This document shows, piece after piece, positions 36,391-44,392 of a stretch of 64,000 nt of DNA. Origin of the DNA: UBA8752 sp049610565 (GTDB lineage Bacteria > Bacteroidota > Bacteroidia > Flavobacteriales_D > Sanyastnellaceae); NCBI GenBank assembly GCA_049610565.1, contig JBMYZR010000002.1:62001-126000 (forward strand). Reading direction: 5' to 3'. Under the pieces are notes generated by a model. That model saw only the letters and a program-made list of their open reading frames with translations. It was not told the DNA's origin and did no database searches. The translations under genes and the position numbers were made by a program. How positions within the stretch are numbered: the stretch's first letter is position 1; each line of letters opens with the position of its first letter.

Positions 36391-38462
36391 ACCGCATTGC
36401 CTCCCTCCTTCTGACCCTGGCGGTCTTGATGCCCGCCGCGGTCCTCGCCCAGGTCGACCGCTCCCAAGCCCCGGCTCCGGCCCCGGCACCCGAAATCGTC
36501 CTCGGCGACTACACCGTCGAGACCCTCGAGAACGGCCTGACCCTCATCGTGGTCGAAAACCACAAGCTCCCCCGCGTCAGCTACCGCCTGACGCTGGACG
36601 TCGACCCCATCTTCGAAGGGGCCAAGGCCGGATACACCAGCATGGCCGGATCGATGATGCGCAAGGGCACCACCACCCGGTCCAAGGCCGAAATCGACGA
36701 GGCCGTCGACCGGATCGGCGCCAGCCTCGGCACCTCCGGCTTCGGCATGAACGGCCGTTGCCTCGTCCAGCACAGCGCGACCCTGCTCGAGCTCATGTCC
36801 GACATCCTGATGAACCCCACCTTCCCCGAGGAAGAGATGGAAAAGGAGCGGAAGCAGACGCTGAGCGGATTCGCCAGCAGCGCCACCGACGCCAACCAGA
36901 TTTCCGGACGCCTGTCCCGGGCCATGACCTACGGCCTGAAGCACCCCTACGGCGAGAGCTCCAACGAGAAGACCGTGGAGGCCATCACCCGCGAGGACCT
37001 GATGGCCCACTACGCCTCCATCTGGAAGCCAAACGTCGCCTACCTCGTCGTCGTGGGCGACATCACCCCCGAGACGGCACGCGACCAGGCCGAAAAGTAC
37101 TTCGGCGAGTGGCGCCCGAATGAGGTCAAGTCCGATCGCTTTGCCCGCCCGGTTCCGCCCAAGGGCAACCGCGTCTGCTTCGCCCCGGTTCCCGGTGCCG
37201 TCCAAAGCGTGATTGACATCACCTTCCCGGTCTACCTCAAGCCCGGTCATCCAGACGTGGTGGCGGTGAGCGTGATGAACACCATGCTCGGCGGGTTCTT
37301 CGGCAGCCGCCTCAACCAGAACCTCCGCGAAGACAAGGGCTACACCTACGGCGCCCGCAGCTCCATCGGACCCGACGAACTGGTCGGCCGATTCAGCGCC
37401 CGAGCCAGCGTCCGCAATGAGGTGACCGACAGCTCCCTCGTTGAATTCCTGTCCGAAATCCGGAAAATGGTCGAAACGCCGGCCCCCGACAGCACGCTGC
37501 AGTTCGTCAAGAACTACCTCAACGGCAGCTTCGCCCTGTCGCTGGAGCGTCCGGAGACCATCGCCCGCTTCGCCCTCAACATCGAGCGCTACGGATTCCC
37601 CGCCGACTACTACTCCACCTACCTGGGCCGCCTCGACGCCGTCACGGTGGAGGACGTGCAGCGCGTGGCCCGCACCTACCTGCGCCCCGACAACATGAAC
37701 ATCACCATCGCCGGCAACCGGGATGTCGCCGACGGACTGGCGCAATTCGCTTCCAGCGGCCAAGTAGAGTTCTTCGATGCCTTCGGCGAGCCGCTGAAGG
37801 AACTCGACCCTGCCCCCGAGGGCATGACCGCGGAGGACGTGTTCAACGCCTACTACGCCGCACGCGGCGGTGCCGACAAACTCGCCAAGCTCAAGGGCGT
37901 GATGATGACCGGCGAAATGGCAGCAGGCCCCATGTCATTGGAGATGGTGCAAGCCCACGAGAATGGAGGCGCCGGCTACACGCGCATCTCCGCCGGAGGC
38001 AGCGTGATGCAGGAGACCCGCTTCGATGGCAAAAAAGGCAGCGAGTCGGCCATGGGTCAGGTCTCCGCGATGGACGAGGCCAAGATCATGGACACCAAGC
38101 GGAACCACGACCTACTCGAGTTCCTTCACCTTGCCGACTATGGCATGAGTGCGGAATTGCTCGGCGTTGACCCGATCAACGAAGTGCCCCATTACCTGAT
38201 CGACATCCGGAAGGACGGATCCGTGGTCGAATCCCACTGGTTCGACGTCGCCACGGGCCTTCGCGCCCGGACCGTCCGGACCGAGAGCACGCCGCGAGGC
38301 GACATGACCATCACCCTCGACTACGGCACCATGGTGGAAGCCAAGGGCCTCAAGTTCGAAGGCGAGGTGACCATGAAGACCGGTGGACAGGAAATGAAGA
38401 TGACCATGACCGACGTCAAGGTCAACCCGAAACTGGACGCCGCCGACTACTCCGTCGAGTGA
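36387..38462 (+). CDS. M16 peptidase-like protein, non-catalytic partner with C-terminal extension
   Basis: A 691-residue exported protein with the M16 fold but no HxxEH motif: the equivalent region reads AGSMMRKGTTTRSKAEIDEA. The substrate-binding Arg/Tyr pair of the inactive subunit is present in GGFFGSRLNQNLREDKGYTYG. Residues after about 460 form an extra domain with beta-strand pattern (LKGVMMTGEMAAGPMSLEM, THRISAGGSVMQETRFDG-like, VEAKGLKFEGEVTMKTGG). It resembles the LolA/outer-membrane-lipoprotein-sorting fold; the likely role is substrate holding, which is inference. Signal peptide MNRIASLLLTLAVLMPAAVLA. Start ATG overlaps the preceding stop, and its own stop overlaps the GTG of ftsE. 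Confidence 0.92.
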   Translation: MNRIASLLLTLAVLMPAAVLAQVDRSQAPAPAPAPEIVLGDYTVETLENGLTLIVVENHKLPRVSYRLTLDVDPIFEGAKAGYTSMAGSMMRKGTTTRSKAEIDEAVDRIGASLGTSGFGMNGRCLVQHSATLLELMSDILMNPTFPEEEMEKERKQTLSGFASSATDANQISGRLSRAMTYGLKHPYGESSNEKTVEAITREDLMAHYASIWKPNVAYLVVVGDITPETARDQAEKYFGEWRPNEVKSDRFARPVPPKGNRVCFAPVPGAVQSVIDITFPVYLKPGHPDVVAVSVMNTMLGGFFGSRLNQNLREDKGYTYGARSSIGPDELVGRFSARASVRNEVTDSSLVEFLSEIRKMVETPAPDSTLQFVKNYLNGSFALSLERPETIARFALNIERYGFPADYYSTYLGRLDAVTVEDVQRVARTYLRPDNMNITIAGNRDVADGLAQFASSGQVEFFDAFGEPLKELDPAPEGMTAEDVFNAYYAARGGADKLAKLKGVMMTGEMAAGPMSLEMVQAHENGGAGYTRISAGGSVMQETRFDGKKGSESAMGQVSAMDEAKIMDTKRNHDLLEFLHLADYGMSAELLGVDPINEVPHYLIDIRKDGSVVESHWFDVATGLRARTVRTESTPRGDMTITLDYGTMVEAKGLKFEGEVTMKTGGQEMKMTMTDVKVNPKLDAADYSVE

Positions 38463-39157
38463 GTGACGCGGCCGCCCCGTTGATTGCGCTCGCCGGCGCG
38501 GACCTCCACCAGGAGGAACACATCGTCCTGAGCGGTGTGGACCTCGAGGCCCGCGCCGGCGAGTTCATTTACCTCATCGGCCGAACCGGATCGGGCAAGA
38601 GCAGCCTGCTCAAGACCCTGTACGGCGAGCTCCCGCTGACCGTCGGAAGCGGATCCGTCTGTGGTGTGGACCTCACCACGCTCCACCGCAAACAGGTCCA
38701 CCTCCTCCGGCGCAAGCTGGGCATCGTGTTCCAGGATTTCGAACTCCTGACGGACCGGACCGCCAACGAAAACCTGCAGTTCGTCCTCAAGGTGACCGAC
38801 TGGAAGGATGCGGGCGACCGGGAGCGGCGCATCGCTGAGGTCATGCAGGCCGTCGGCCTCGAAAACAAAGGCTACAAGCGGCCCCATGAATTGAGCGGTG
38901 GAGAGCGTCAGCGACTCGCCATCGCCCGGGCCCTGCTCAATGCGCCCGACCTCATCCTCGCCGACGAGCCCACCGGCAACCTCGATCCGCAGACCGCCGA
39001 GGGCATCCTGCAGCTCCTGCACGATTTGGCCTCCCAAGGACGTTGTGTCCTCATGGCCACCCACAACCACGACATCCTGCGCCGCAGGCCGGGTCGCATC
39101 CTGCAATGCGACAAAGGCAAATTGACGGAACTCCAGGCCCCGCCCGTCCTCGCATGA
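38459..39157 (+). CDS. ftsE: Cell-division ABC ATPase FtsE
   Basis: A 232-residue ATP-binding protein that with FtsX regulates septal peptidoglycan hydrolysis. Walker A GRTGSGKSS, Q-loop VFQDFELL, signature LSGGERQRLAIARAL, Walker B LILADEPTGNLD and His-switch ATHNHDI are intact. The FELLTDRTANENL and GVDLTTLHRKQVHLLRRKLG blocks are typical of FtsE rather than LolD. The start GTG 38459 overlaps the M16 partner stop (GTGA). ftsX is not adjacent, so the pair is split in this genome. The next gene, a glycosyltransferase, overlaps by ATGA. Confidence 0.88.
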   Translation: MSDAAAPLIALAGADLHQEEHIVLSGVDLEARAGEFIYLIGRTGSGKSSLLKTLYGELPLTVGSGSVCGVDLTTLHRKQVHLLRRKLGIVFQDFELLTDRTANENLQFVLKVTDWKDAGDRERRIAEVMQAVGLENKGYKRPHELSGGERQRLAIARALLNAPDLILADEPTGNLDPQTAEGILQLLHDLASQGRCVLMATHNHDILRRRPGRILQCDKGKLTELQAPPVLA

Positions 39158-39927
39158 TGGACGCCGGCCGGCCTTCCTTGTGTCTTGCCATCCCCCTCCT
39201 CGACGCCAGGGAGTCGGACGCCCTCGCCCGGACGCTTGACTCGATTGTGGCCGCCGGATTTGTTGCGTCGACTGAGGTCTTGATCCAGGTTGGCCAGAGC
39301 GACCGCGGCGCCTTCCCCCCTGACCTGCTCGACCACCCCTGCTCACCGGCTTGGTCCTTCCAACCGGACAGCGGCATCTACGCCGCCATGAACACCCTGC
39401 TCCACCGGGCGACGTCCGACCGCATTCTGTATGTCGGCGCGGGAGATGTCGTCCTTCCCGGACTGGCTGCGGCTGTCGACCGGTGGTCAAGCCAAAGCGT
39501 GGCGCCGGACCTCATCCAACTCGGAGGGGTGCGGTTGCCGGACGCCGAACCGGGTGTCCCCGACCATTACCCCGCCCGGTGGGACGCCTCCCTGCGCTGG
39601 CGGAACACCACGCACCACCAAGGCATGGCCTGTCCACGGACGCACCTCCTCGAAGCCGGGGGCTTCCGAAAGGACCTCGCCGTGCTGGGCGACTACGCCA
39701 TGAACCTCATGCTGTGGCAAGCCGGCATCCAAGCAGCATGGACCGATGGCGAAGATTGGGTATCGGTTCAATCCGGCGGGGTGTCCCGGCAATTCACGCC
39801 CTCACTGTACGCCGAGGAACGGCGTATGAAACGCGAGGTGCTGCAACCGGGTCCAGCCCGCTGGATCCAACCCCTGTGGATTGCCTTGAAGTCCCGCTGG
39901 AAGCGAAGCCGTCAGTCCGGGCGGTGA
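39154..39927 (+). CDS. Family 2 glycosyltransferase
   Basis: A 257-residue GT-A type glycosyltransferase resembling the WcaE/colanic-acid group. The N-terminus SLCLAIPLLDARESDALARTL is the first strand and helix. The block PDSGIYAAMNTLL followed by ILYVGAGDVVLPG corresponds to the GIYDAMN...LGxDD nucleotide-sugar and metal site; the usual DD/DxD appears as GAGD, so metal binding may be altered. HHQGMACPRTHLLEAGGF and LGDYAMNLML match the acceptor side. Start ATG 39154 overlaps the ftsE stop; an earlier in-frame start lies inside ftsE and is rejected. The last 16 bases overlap, tail to tail, with the opposing GT4 gene. Acceptor unknown; probably polysaccharide or LPS. Confidence 0.85.
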   Translation: MMDAGRPSLCLAIPLLDARESDALARTLDSIVAAGFVASTEVLIQVGQSDRGAFPPDLLDHPCSPAWSFQPDSGIYAAMNTLLHRATSDRILYVGAGDVVLPGLAAAVDRWSSQSVAPDLIQLGGVRLPDAEPGVPDHYPARWDASLRWRNTTHHQGMACPRTHLLEAGGFRKDLAVLGDYAMNLMLWQAGIQAAWTDGEDWVSVQSGGVSRQFTPSLYAEERRMKREVLQPGPARWIQPLWIALKSRWKRSRQSGR

Positions 39928-41051
39928 AGCGCAGCCAGCACCGTGGCTTCATGGGCGCCCCAATGGTGCCGGTCGGCCACAGCCGCCAGGTGCGCTGTCG
40001 AGGGGGGCGCGGCCAGCACGGCCAACACGGCCTCGGCCACGGAGCGGGCAATCGCCTCGTCCCCCTGCGCCACCGCCGCCACTTCACCGGTTCCGTTCTC
40101 CTGCACGAACCGGCCCGCCACCGGCAGGTCGGAACAGACCACCGGCAACCCGGCATGCAGGAAATCGAAGAGCTTGTTGGGCAGGCTGAACCGGAAATTG
40201 TCGACGGTCGGTCGATCGAGGGACAACCCGATGTTGGCTGCCGCCGTGCACCGCCGAAGTGCCGCGTACTCCATCCGTTCGTGGACGTGCACCCGGTCGG
40301 CCACTCCGATGCGGGCGGCCAACGGTCCGGCCTCGGCATGTTCAGGGCCCGCCCCGATGAGGGCCAGGTGCGCGTCGGGCAGGTGGACCATCGCGCGCAC
40401 CGCATCCAGCGCTCCCCGGTCGCGGTCCATGAACGCCCCCTGCATCAACAGGACCACCTTGTCCTCGGGCCACCCCAGATCCTGCCTCGGCATGGGCTCA
40501 GCCGGCTCGAGCCGCTCCGGCACATTGGGCACCACCTCCACCGTCAGGCCGTCGCGGCCATAGGCTTCAGCAATGGCGCCATTGACCGTGAGCATGCGGT
40601 CGATGCCGCGAAAGCACCGGCGCTCCCACGCCCGCCACACGGCCTTCTTGATGCGCTTCCCCTTCAGGCCTTCCGCTTCGGTGAACCACTCGTGGCTGTC
40701 GTAGGCGATCGCCCAACCAAAGCGCCGCGCTGCCCACACCGCCGGCCCGAGGGTATCGAGGTCATTGGCCCAAACGGCCTCGACCCCACCCTCACGGTGC
40801 AGCCGCCGAAGCGCCCCCCACAACCGGAACTGCAGAATCCCATAGAACAGAGGGCCGCGGTTCACACCGAGCCACAACCGCCGCGTCGGATAGGGCCGGT
40901 CGATGGACGCGGCATCGCCCCGCCTCATCCTCCGGCCGATCAACACGGGCTCGTGGCCCGCCCGGCGCAAGGTGTCGCACGTCTTCCTCACCCTCTGGTC
41001 GAAGGTCAGGTCGTTGGAGACGAGGACGGCGATGCGCCTGCCGGTCGTCAT
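39912..41051 (-). CDS. Family 4 glycosyltransferase
   Basis: A 379-residue GT-B glycosyltransferase. The N-terminal domain begins RIAVLVSNDLTFDQRVRKTCDTLRRAGHEP (blocks VSNDLTFDQRV and TLRRAGHEP), typical of Bacteroidota GT4 proteins. The C-terminal nucleotide-sugar domain has VVLLMQGAFMDRDRG, ALIGAGPE and the E-x7-E-like region SLPNKLFDFLHAGLPVVCSD. Substrate cannot be predicted; likely surface polysaccharide or LPS. Its ATG overlaps the exonuclease stop (ATGA), so it is the third gene of a PD40 protein - exonuclease - GT4 transcription unit. It overlaps the opposing GT2 gene by 16 bases. Confidence 0.92.
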   Translation of the reverse strand: MTTGRRIAVLVSNDLTFDQRVRKTCDTLRRAGHEPVLIGRRMRRGDAASIDRPYPTRRLWLGVNRGPLFYGILQFRLWGALRRLHREGGVEAVWANDLDTLGPAVWAARRFGWAIAYDSHEWFTEAEGLKGKRIKKAVWRAWERRCFRGIDRMLTVNGAIAEAYGRDGLTVEVVPNVPERLEPAEPMPRQDLGWPEDKVVLLMQGAFMDRDRGALDAVRAMVHLPDAHLALIGAGPEHAEAGPLAARIGVADRVHVHERMEYAALRRCTAAANIGLSLDRPTVDNFRFSLPNKLFDFLHAGLPVVCSDLPVAGRFVQENGTGEVAAVAQGDEAIARSVAEAVLAVLAAPPSTAHLAAVADRHHWGAHEATVLAALHRPD

Positions 41052-41896
41052 CCCGCTTTCAGGTCATCGTGGATTTCCTGAAGGACCCACTTGGTGTTGC
41101 GCGGAAAATCGGCATCCATCATCCACCGGAAGTACCCACTGTCGTTCCGCAGGATGTCCTTGAGGAGGCGGCCCCGGTGCTTGCCGAAATTGATGACGGG
41201 CTCGTCATCGTCGTTGTAAACGAAACGACCGGCGAGGTCCACATTGCGGTTGCGGCGACCGAACTCCGCAATGCCCGGCACATCCTGTGGCAGAGGGCCG
41301 ACCGTCTCACCCCGGGAATCGAGGATGGTCTTGTCCTTGTAGCGGGTCAATTGGCTCGCGAACACCTTGATGGTCGCCAGGATGTCAGGCAGCGCTTCGT
41401 GGGCGTCGTCGAGGGCTTCGTCACAGTAGAATTTGAGCGCCGCCCGAAGGGTCCGCTGCTCCATCTTGTGGAAGATGTTCTGGACGTCGACGAGATGCCG
41501 GTCGTCCACCCGGAAGGCGATGTTGCAACGCAGGAACTCCTCCGCGAGCAGGGGCACATCGAACCGGTTGGAATTGAACCCGGCCAGGTCACACCCATCG
41601 AGCCACCGGTAGAGCCGGTTGGCCAGGGAAGCAAACGTAGGCGCGTCCTTCACCAGCTCATCCGTGATGCCGTGCACCGCTGCGGATTCAGCCGGAATCG
41701 GCATTTCGGGGTTGATGAGCATCCGCCCCTGACCGTTGTCCTTGTCCGGCCTCACGTGCCATTGGCCATCCGGCATGACCTTCACGAAAGCCATTTCCAC
41801 GATGCGGTCCTTGGCCACATCCGTTCCGGTGGTCTCAAGGTCAAAAGCCAATACAGCCTCCCCTGCAAGGAATTCATGACCCATGAAGCACAGCAA
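41048..41896 (-). CDS. DnaQ-type 3'-5' exonuclease, N-terminus disrupted at assembly gap
   Basis: A 282-residue ORF of the DEDDh exonuclease family. Exo I FDLETTGTD, Exo II with FNSNRFDVPLLAEE and Exo III with DDAHEALPDI are present. The C-terminal third (NFGKHRGRLLKDI ... YFRWMM) is the small domain found on Bacteroidota relatives of this exonuclease. The first ~13 residues (MLCFMGHEFLAGE) are doubtful. The family normally starts with a short strand directly before FDLETTG, and such a sequence, MDRIDLNLPLERP, lies on the other side of the N-gap (ATG at 41961). In-frame TAG codons separate the two in the assembly. The true gene probably runs from 41961 through the gap; bases 41858-41911 look foreign. 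Confidence 0.85.
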   Translation of the reverse strand: MLCFMGHEFLAGEAVLAFDLETTGTDVAKDRIVEMAFVKVMPDGQWHVRPDKDNGQGRMLINPEMPIPAESAAVHGITDELVKDAPTFASLANRLYRWLDGCDLAGFNSNRFDVPLLAEEFLRCNIAFRVDDRHLVDVQNIFHKMEQRTLRAALKFYCDEALDDAHEALPDILATIKVFASQLTRYKDKTILDSRGETVGPLPQDVPGIAEFGRRNRNVDLAGRFVYNDDDEPVINFGKHRGRLLKDILRNDSGYFRWMMDADFPRNTKWVLQEIHDDLKAG

Positions 41897-41911
41897 CTAA
41901 TTCTACCTATT

Positions 41912-41921
41912 NNNNNNNNNN
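41912..41921. other. Assembly gap (10 N)
   Basis: Ten N bases, a fixed-size scaffold gap rather than a measured length. The sequence to its left (41872-41911) is AT-rich, about 38% GC by hand count, unlike the surrounding genes. Immediately right is a perfect 14-bp palindrome, GCCGCTCGAGCGGC (41925-41938), which lies in the putative exonuclease N-terminal codons. Confidence 0.98.
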
Positions 41922-41980
41922 GGGGCCGCTCGAGCGGCAGGTTCAGGTCAATCCGGTCCATGGCGCGAAGATGCGTCCAA

Positions 41981-44290
41981 TCACCGTCGTTTCTCCACGA
42001 GCTGACGCGCGAGGGAGAACTTGGCATATTGGTAGTTCCGGTAGGTGGCCTTTCCGGAAATGGCGTCTCCCTTGAACTCAGGTCCGGCCACCCGCCAGTC
42101 GAGGACAATCTGGAAGTCAACCCCCACCTCCAGGCCTTTGGCCGAGAGCGCGGTGATGACGGCATCCCGCGCCTTCTGCGCCCGCATTTTCGCCAATTGC
42201 TCGTTGGATTCGTAAGCGCGCTTGTTTTTGACCGGGACAAAGGAGGCACTGCCCTCAATCTCCAGAACAGGCACTTCTCCCAAGGCATTCCTCGCCAGGA
42301 TTTCCGCCACCATCTGCTCCACCTCGACCGATTCGCTGTTGGTGAGGTAGCGTCCATACCCGAACTCCACCGTCGCGCTCACTGCATCGAATTCAACGAA
42401 CCCGATGGCCGTTGGCGCCTCGGAAGGAACACCGGACGCATCCCGCCCTTCCTCTGCAGCTCCCGCCGATGCGACCTCTCCGTCTGCGCCCCGGTCAAAA
42501 CTGTGGCTCGGTCGGTCCACCGGACTGACCTCGGCTCCCTGTTCGACCGGATTCACCGCGGGCACCTTGTCCGACGGGATTTCATCCTTGGATCGGGGCT
42601 CCTTGCCCACCCATTCCCTCGGGATCACCTTCGTCTCGGACACCTTCCCGAACGGCGCCAACCTTCCAATCGCCCGGTCACGTCCGTAGGCCGCATCACA
42701 CGGAATGACCTCGGTTCGGGACTCGAGCACTTCGCCCCGGCGGACCCAGGACATTTCGTACTGGCGACACGGGGGAAGGGCCGCCACGAAATCACCCGAC
42801 GTGACCCGAGCCCGGAACACCCGGAAAATGGCAGGTCCATCATCGGTGGATTTGACCTCCACCACGTCTCCCTCCTTCCAGCTGTTCACCTTGCCGAGAT
42901 AGACGGCCAGGGCCTCGGCCGGCTCGCCCAGGATGTCCACCCGATAGATGTCGAGGTCGAGCCCGCCATCCCGCTTGCTGGAGAGAAAACCCGATTGTCC
43001 AGATGCATCGAGCGAAACCATCGCTTCATCACCGGGCGTATTCAAGGGGGAACCGAGGTGCTTCGGCTCGCTCCAGCTTCCATTGTCCAACCGGACACAG
43101 CGGAACAAGTCGAACCCTCCCATGCCCTGGTGGCCATTGGACGAGAACACGAGGAACCGGCCATCAGCACTCAACACGGGGCTCTCCTCTTCTCCCGGGG
43201 TGTTGATCCGTCGTCCGAGGTTCAGCGGCTCCGACCACGTCCCATCCGGCAACAGCACCGTTCGGTACAAGTCCCGGCCACCCTCACCGCCAGGGCGGTT
43301 TGACACGAAGACGCGCTCCCGGCCGTCGAAACGCTCGGTCATGGAGGTTTCCCAATGGCGTGAGTCGACAGGGAAGCCCACCTTTTCGGCGCGGGACCAT
43401 CCTCCAACCTCGTCCTTCATGACCTTCCAGATGGCCCCTTCGTTGCGATAGCTCTGGTAGACCAGAAGGGCCTCTTCATCGCCGACGACGCTCACCGTGG
43501 TCATGTCCCGGCCCGGCATCCCCATGTCCAATTCAATGGGACTGGACCAACCGGAGTCCGTGCGCAGGGAGCGGAAAATTCGTCCCCGACGTTTGGAGGC
43601 CTTCACGGCCTGACTCCGGTAGGATGTGAAATACAGGGATTGACCATCCGGGGACAGGACCGGTGCATAGTCCGACGCCACACTGTTCAACGTGGATTCA
43701 GCCCGAATGTCCATTCGCTGCGGATCGGCCACGCACAGCATGGCAAAGGCACAGTCGGCCATGGCCTGCTTGGCCTTCTGGTGGAGGTAGTCCCGTTCGG
43801 GGTACCGTTCCGTCATGGTCTTGGCGACGCCTTGCGCCTGGGCAAAATGTCCCGTGAACTGCAACACCTCCAGAGCGAGGTCCAAGGCCATGTCCGGCGG
43901 CAGGGCCATCGTCACATCGAACGGGTTGTATCGCTTTTCAAACTCCCCGTGGATGGCGAGCATGGCGAGGGGGACCGCCTCCGCAATGCGCCCCTTGATG
44001 GCACGCAGGCAAAGGGCCCGCTTGTAAGCAAAGTTCCGGTTGTCGGGCGCCTGCACCATCATGGTCGCGAGAATGGCTTCCGCCTCGCTCCAGTTCTCTT
44101 CGATGATCAGCCGGTTCGCTTCCGTATACGCTTCGAAGGCACTCAACTCCTCATCGACGGCGACCTCGGCAAAGCGGTCGGCACCGTCCGCCAACTCAGC
44201 CGGAGTGGGCCATTTGGCACCGAACGCCATCTGCGCCACACCAGAAAAGTGCGCCAGAATCAGGAGGACCAACGTGACGTAACGAGCCAT
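41981..44290 (-). CDS. PD40 beta-propeller envelope protein with degenerate OmpA-like C-terminus
   Basis: A 769-residue exported protein. Signal peptide (MARYVTLVLLILAHFSGVAQ), then a helical TPR-like region (about 45-190) and a PD40 propeller (about 205-450). Blades include SPDGQSLYFTSYRSQ, VFVSNRPGGEGGRDLYR, SADGRFLVFSSNGHQGMGG and SLDASGQSGFLSSKR. A low-complexity Pro/Ser/Glu linker (about 540-600) precedes a C-terminal segment. There, NEQLAKMRAQKARDAVITALSAKGLEVGVD has the helix pattern of OmpA_C, without the strong NRRVE-type peptidoglycan site (quoted part: MRAQKARDAVITALSAKG). It is a distant relative of the OmpA/PD40 protein at 17434. First gene of a unit with the exonuclease (about 20 bases downstream) and GT4. 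Confidence 0.82.
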   Translation of the reverse strand: MARYVTLVLLILAHFSGVAQMAFGAKWPTPAELADGADRFAEVAVDEELSAFEAYTEANRLIIEENWSEAEAILATMMVQAPDNRNFAYKRALCLRAIKGRIAEAVPLAMLAIHGEFEKRYNPFDVTMALPPDMALDLALEVLQFTGHFAQAQGVAKTMTERYPERDYLHQKAKQAMADCAFAMLCVADPQRMDIRAESTLNSVASDYAPVLSPDGQSLYFTSYRSQAVKASKRRGRIFRSLRTDSGWSSPIELDMGMPGRDMTTVSVVGDEEALLVYQSYRNEGAIWKVMKDEVGGWSRAEKVGFPVDSRHWETSMTERFDGRERVFVSNRPGGEGGRDLYRTVLLPDGTWSEPLNLGRRINTPGEEESPVLSADGRFLVFSSNGHQGMGGFDLFRCVRLDNGSWSEPKHLGSPLNTPGDEAMVSLDASGQSGFLSSKRDGGLDLDIYRVDILGEPAEALAVYLGKVNSWKEGDVVEVKSTDDGPAIFRVFRARVTSGDFVAALPPCRQYEMSWVRRGEVLESRTEVIPCDAAYGRDRAIGRLAPFGKVSETKVIPREWVGKEPRSKDEIPSDKVPAVNPVEQGAEVSPVDRPSHSFDRGADGEVASAGAAEEGRDASGVPSEAPTAIGFVEFDAVSATVEFGYGRYLTNSESVEVEQMVAEILARNALGEVPVLEIEGSASFVPVKNKRAYESNEQLAKMRAQKARDAVITALSAKGLEVGVDFQIVLDWRVAGPEFKGDAISGKATYRNYQYAKFSLARQLVEKRR

Positions 44291-44298
44291 GAGGGCGC

Positions 44299-44306
44299 GA
44301 AAAATA
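44299..44306 (-). promoter_or_regulatory. -7-type promoter element for the PD40 gene
   Basis: Minus strand TATTTTTC, a near match to TAnnTTTG, 8 bases before the ATG at 44290. Confidence 0.4.
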
Positions 44307-44392
44307 GGGGCACATTGGTCCGGAAAACGTCAACCAGAGCCCCAAAATCACGTGGGGCCCCTCCTACCTGTCAACAGCCCTTGTGGACCACT

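Noticed and set aside
39912..39927. 16-base tail-to-tail overlap of the GT2 and GT4 genes as a frameshift sign
   Set aside because: Both proteins keep normal family lengths and C-termini; short convergent overlaps are common in compact genomes.
41925..41938. 14-bp perfect palindrome GCCGCTCGAGCGGC next to the N-gap as a regulatory site or element end
   Set aside because: It encodes the plausible exonuclease residues P-L-E-R and can be explained by GC-rich codon use; it may only have helped break the assembly.
44339..44358. Possible terminator after the E2 gene (GCCCC/GGGGC stem)
   Set aside because: Only a 5-bp stem with a 10-base loop and no T-run on the minus strand; not convincing.
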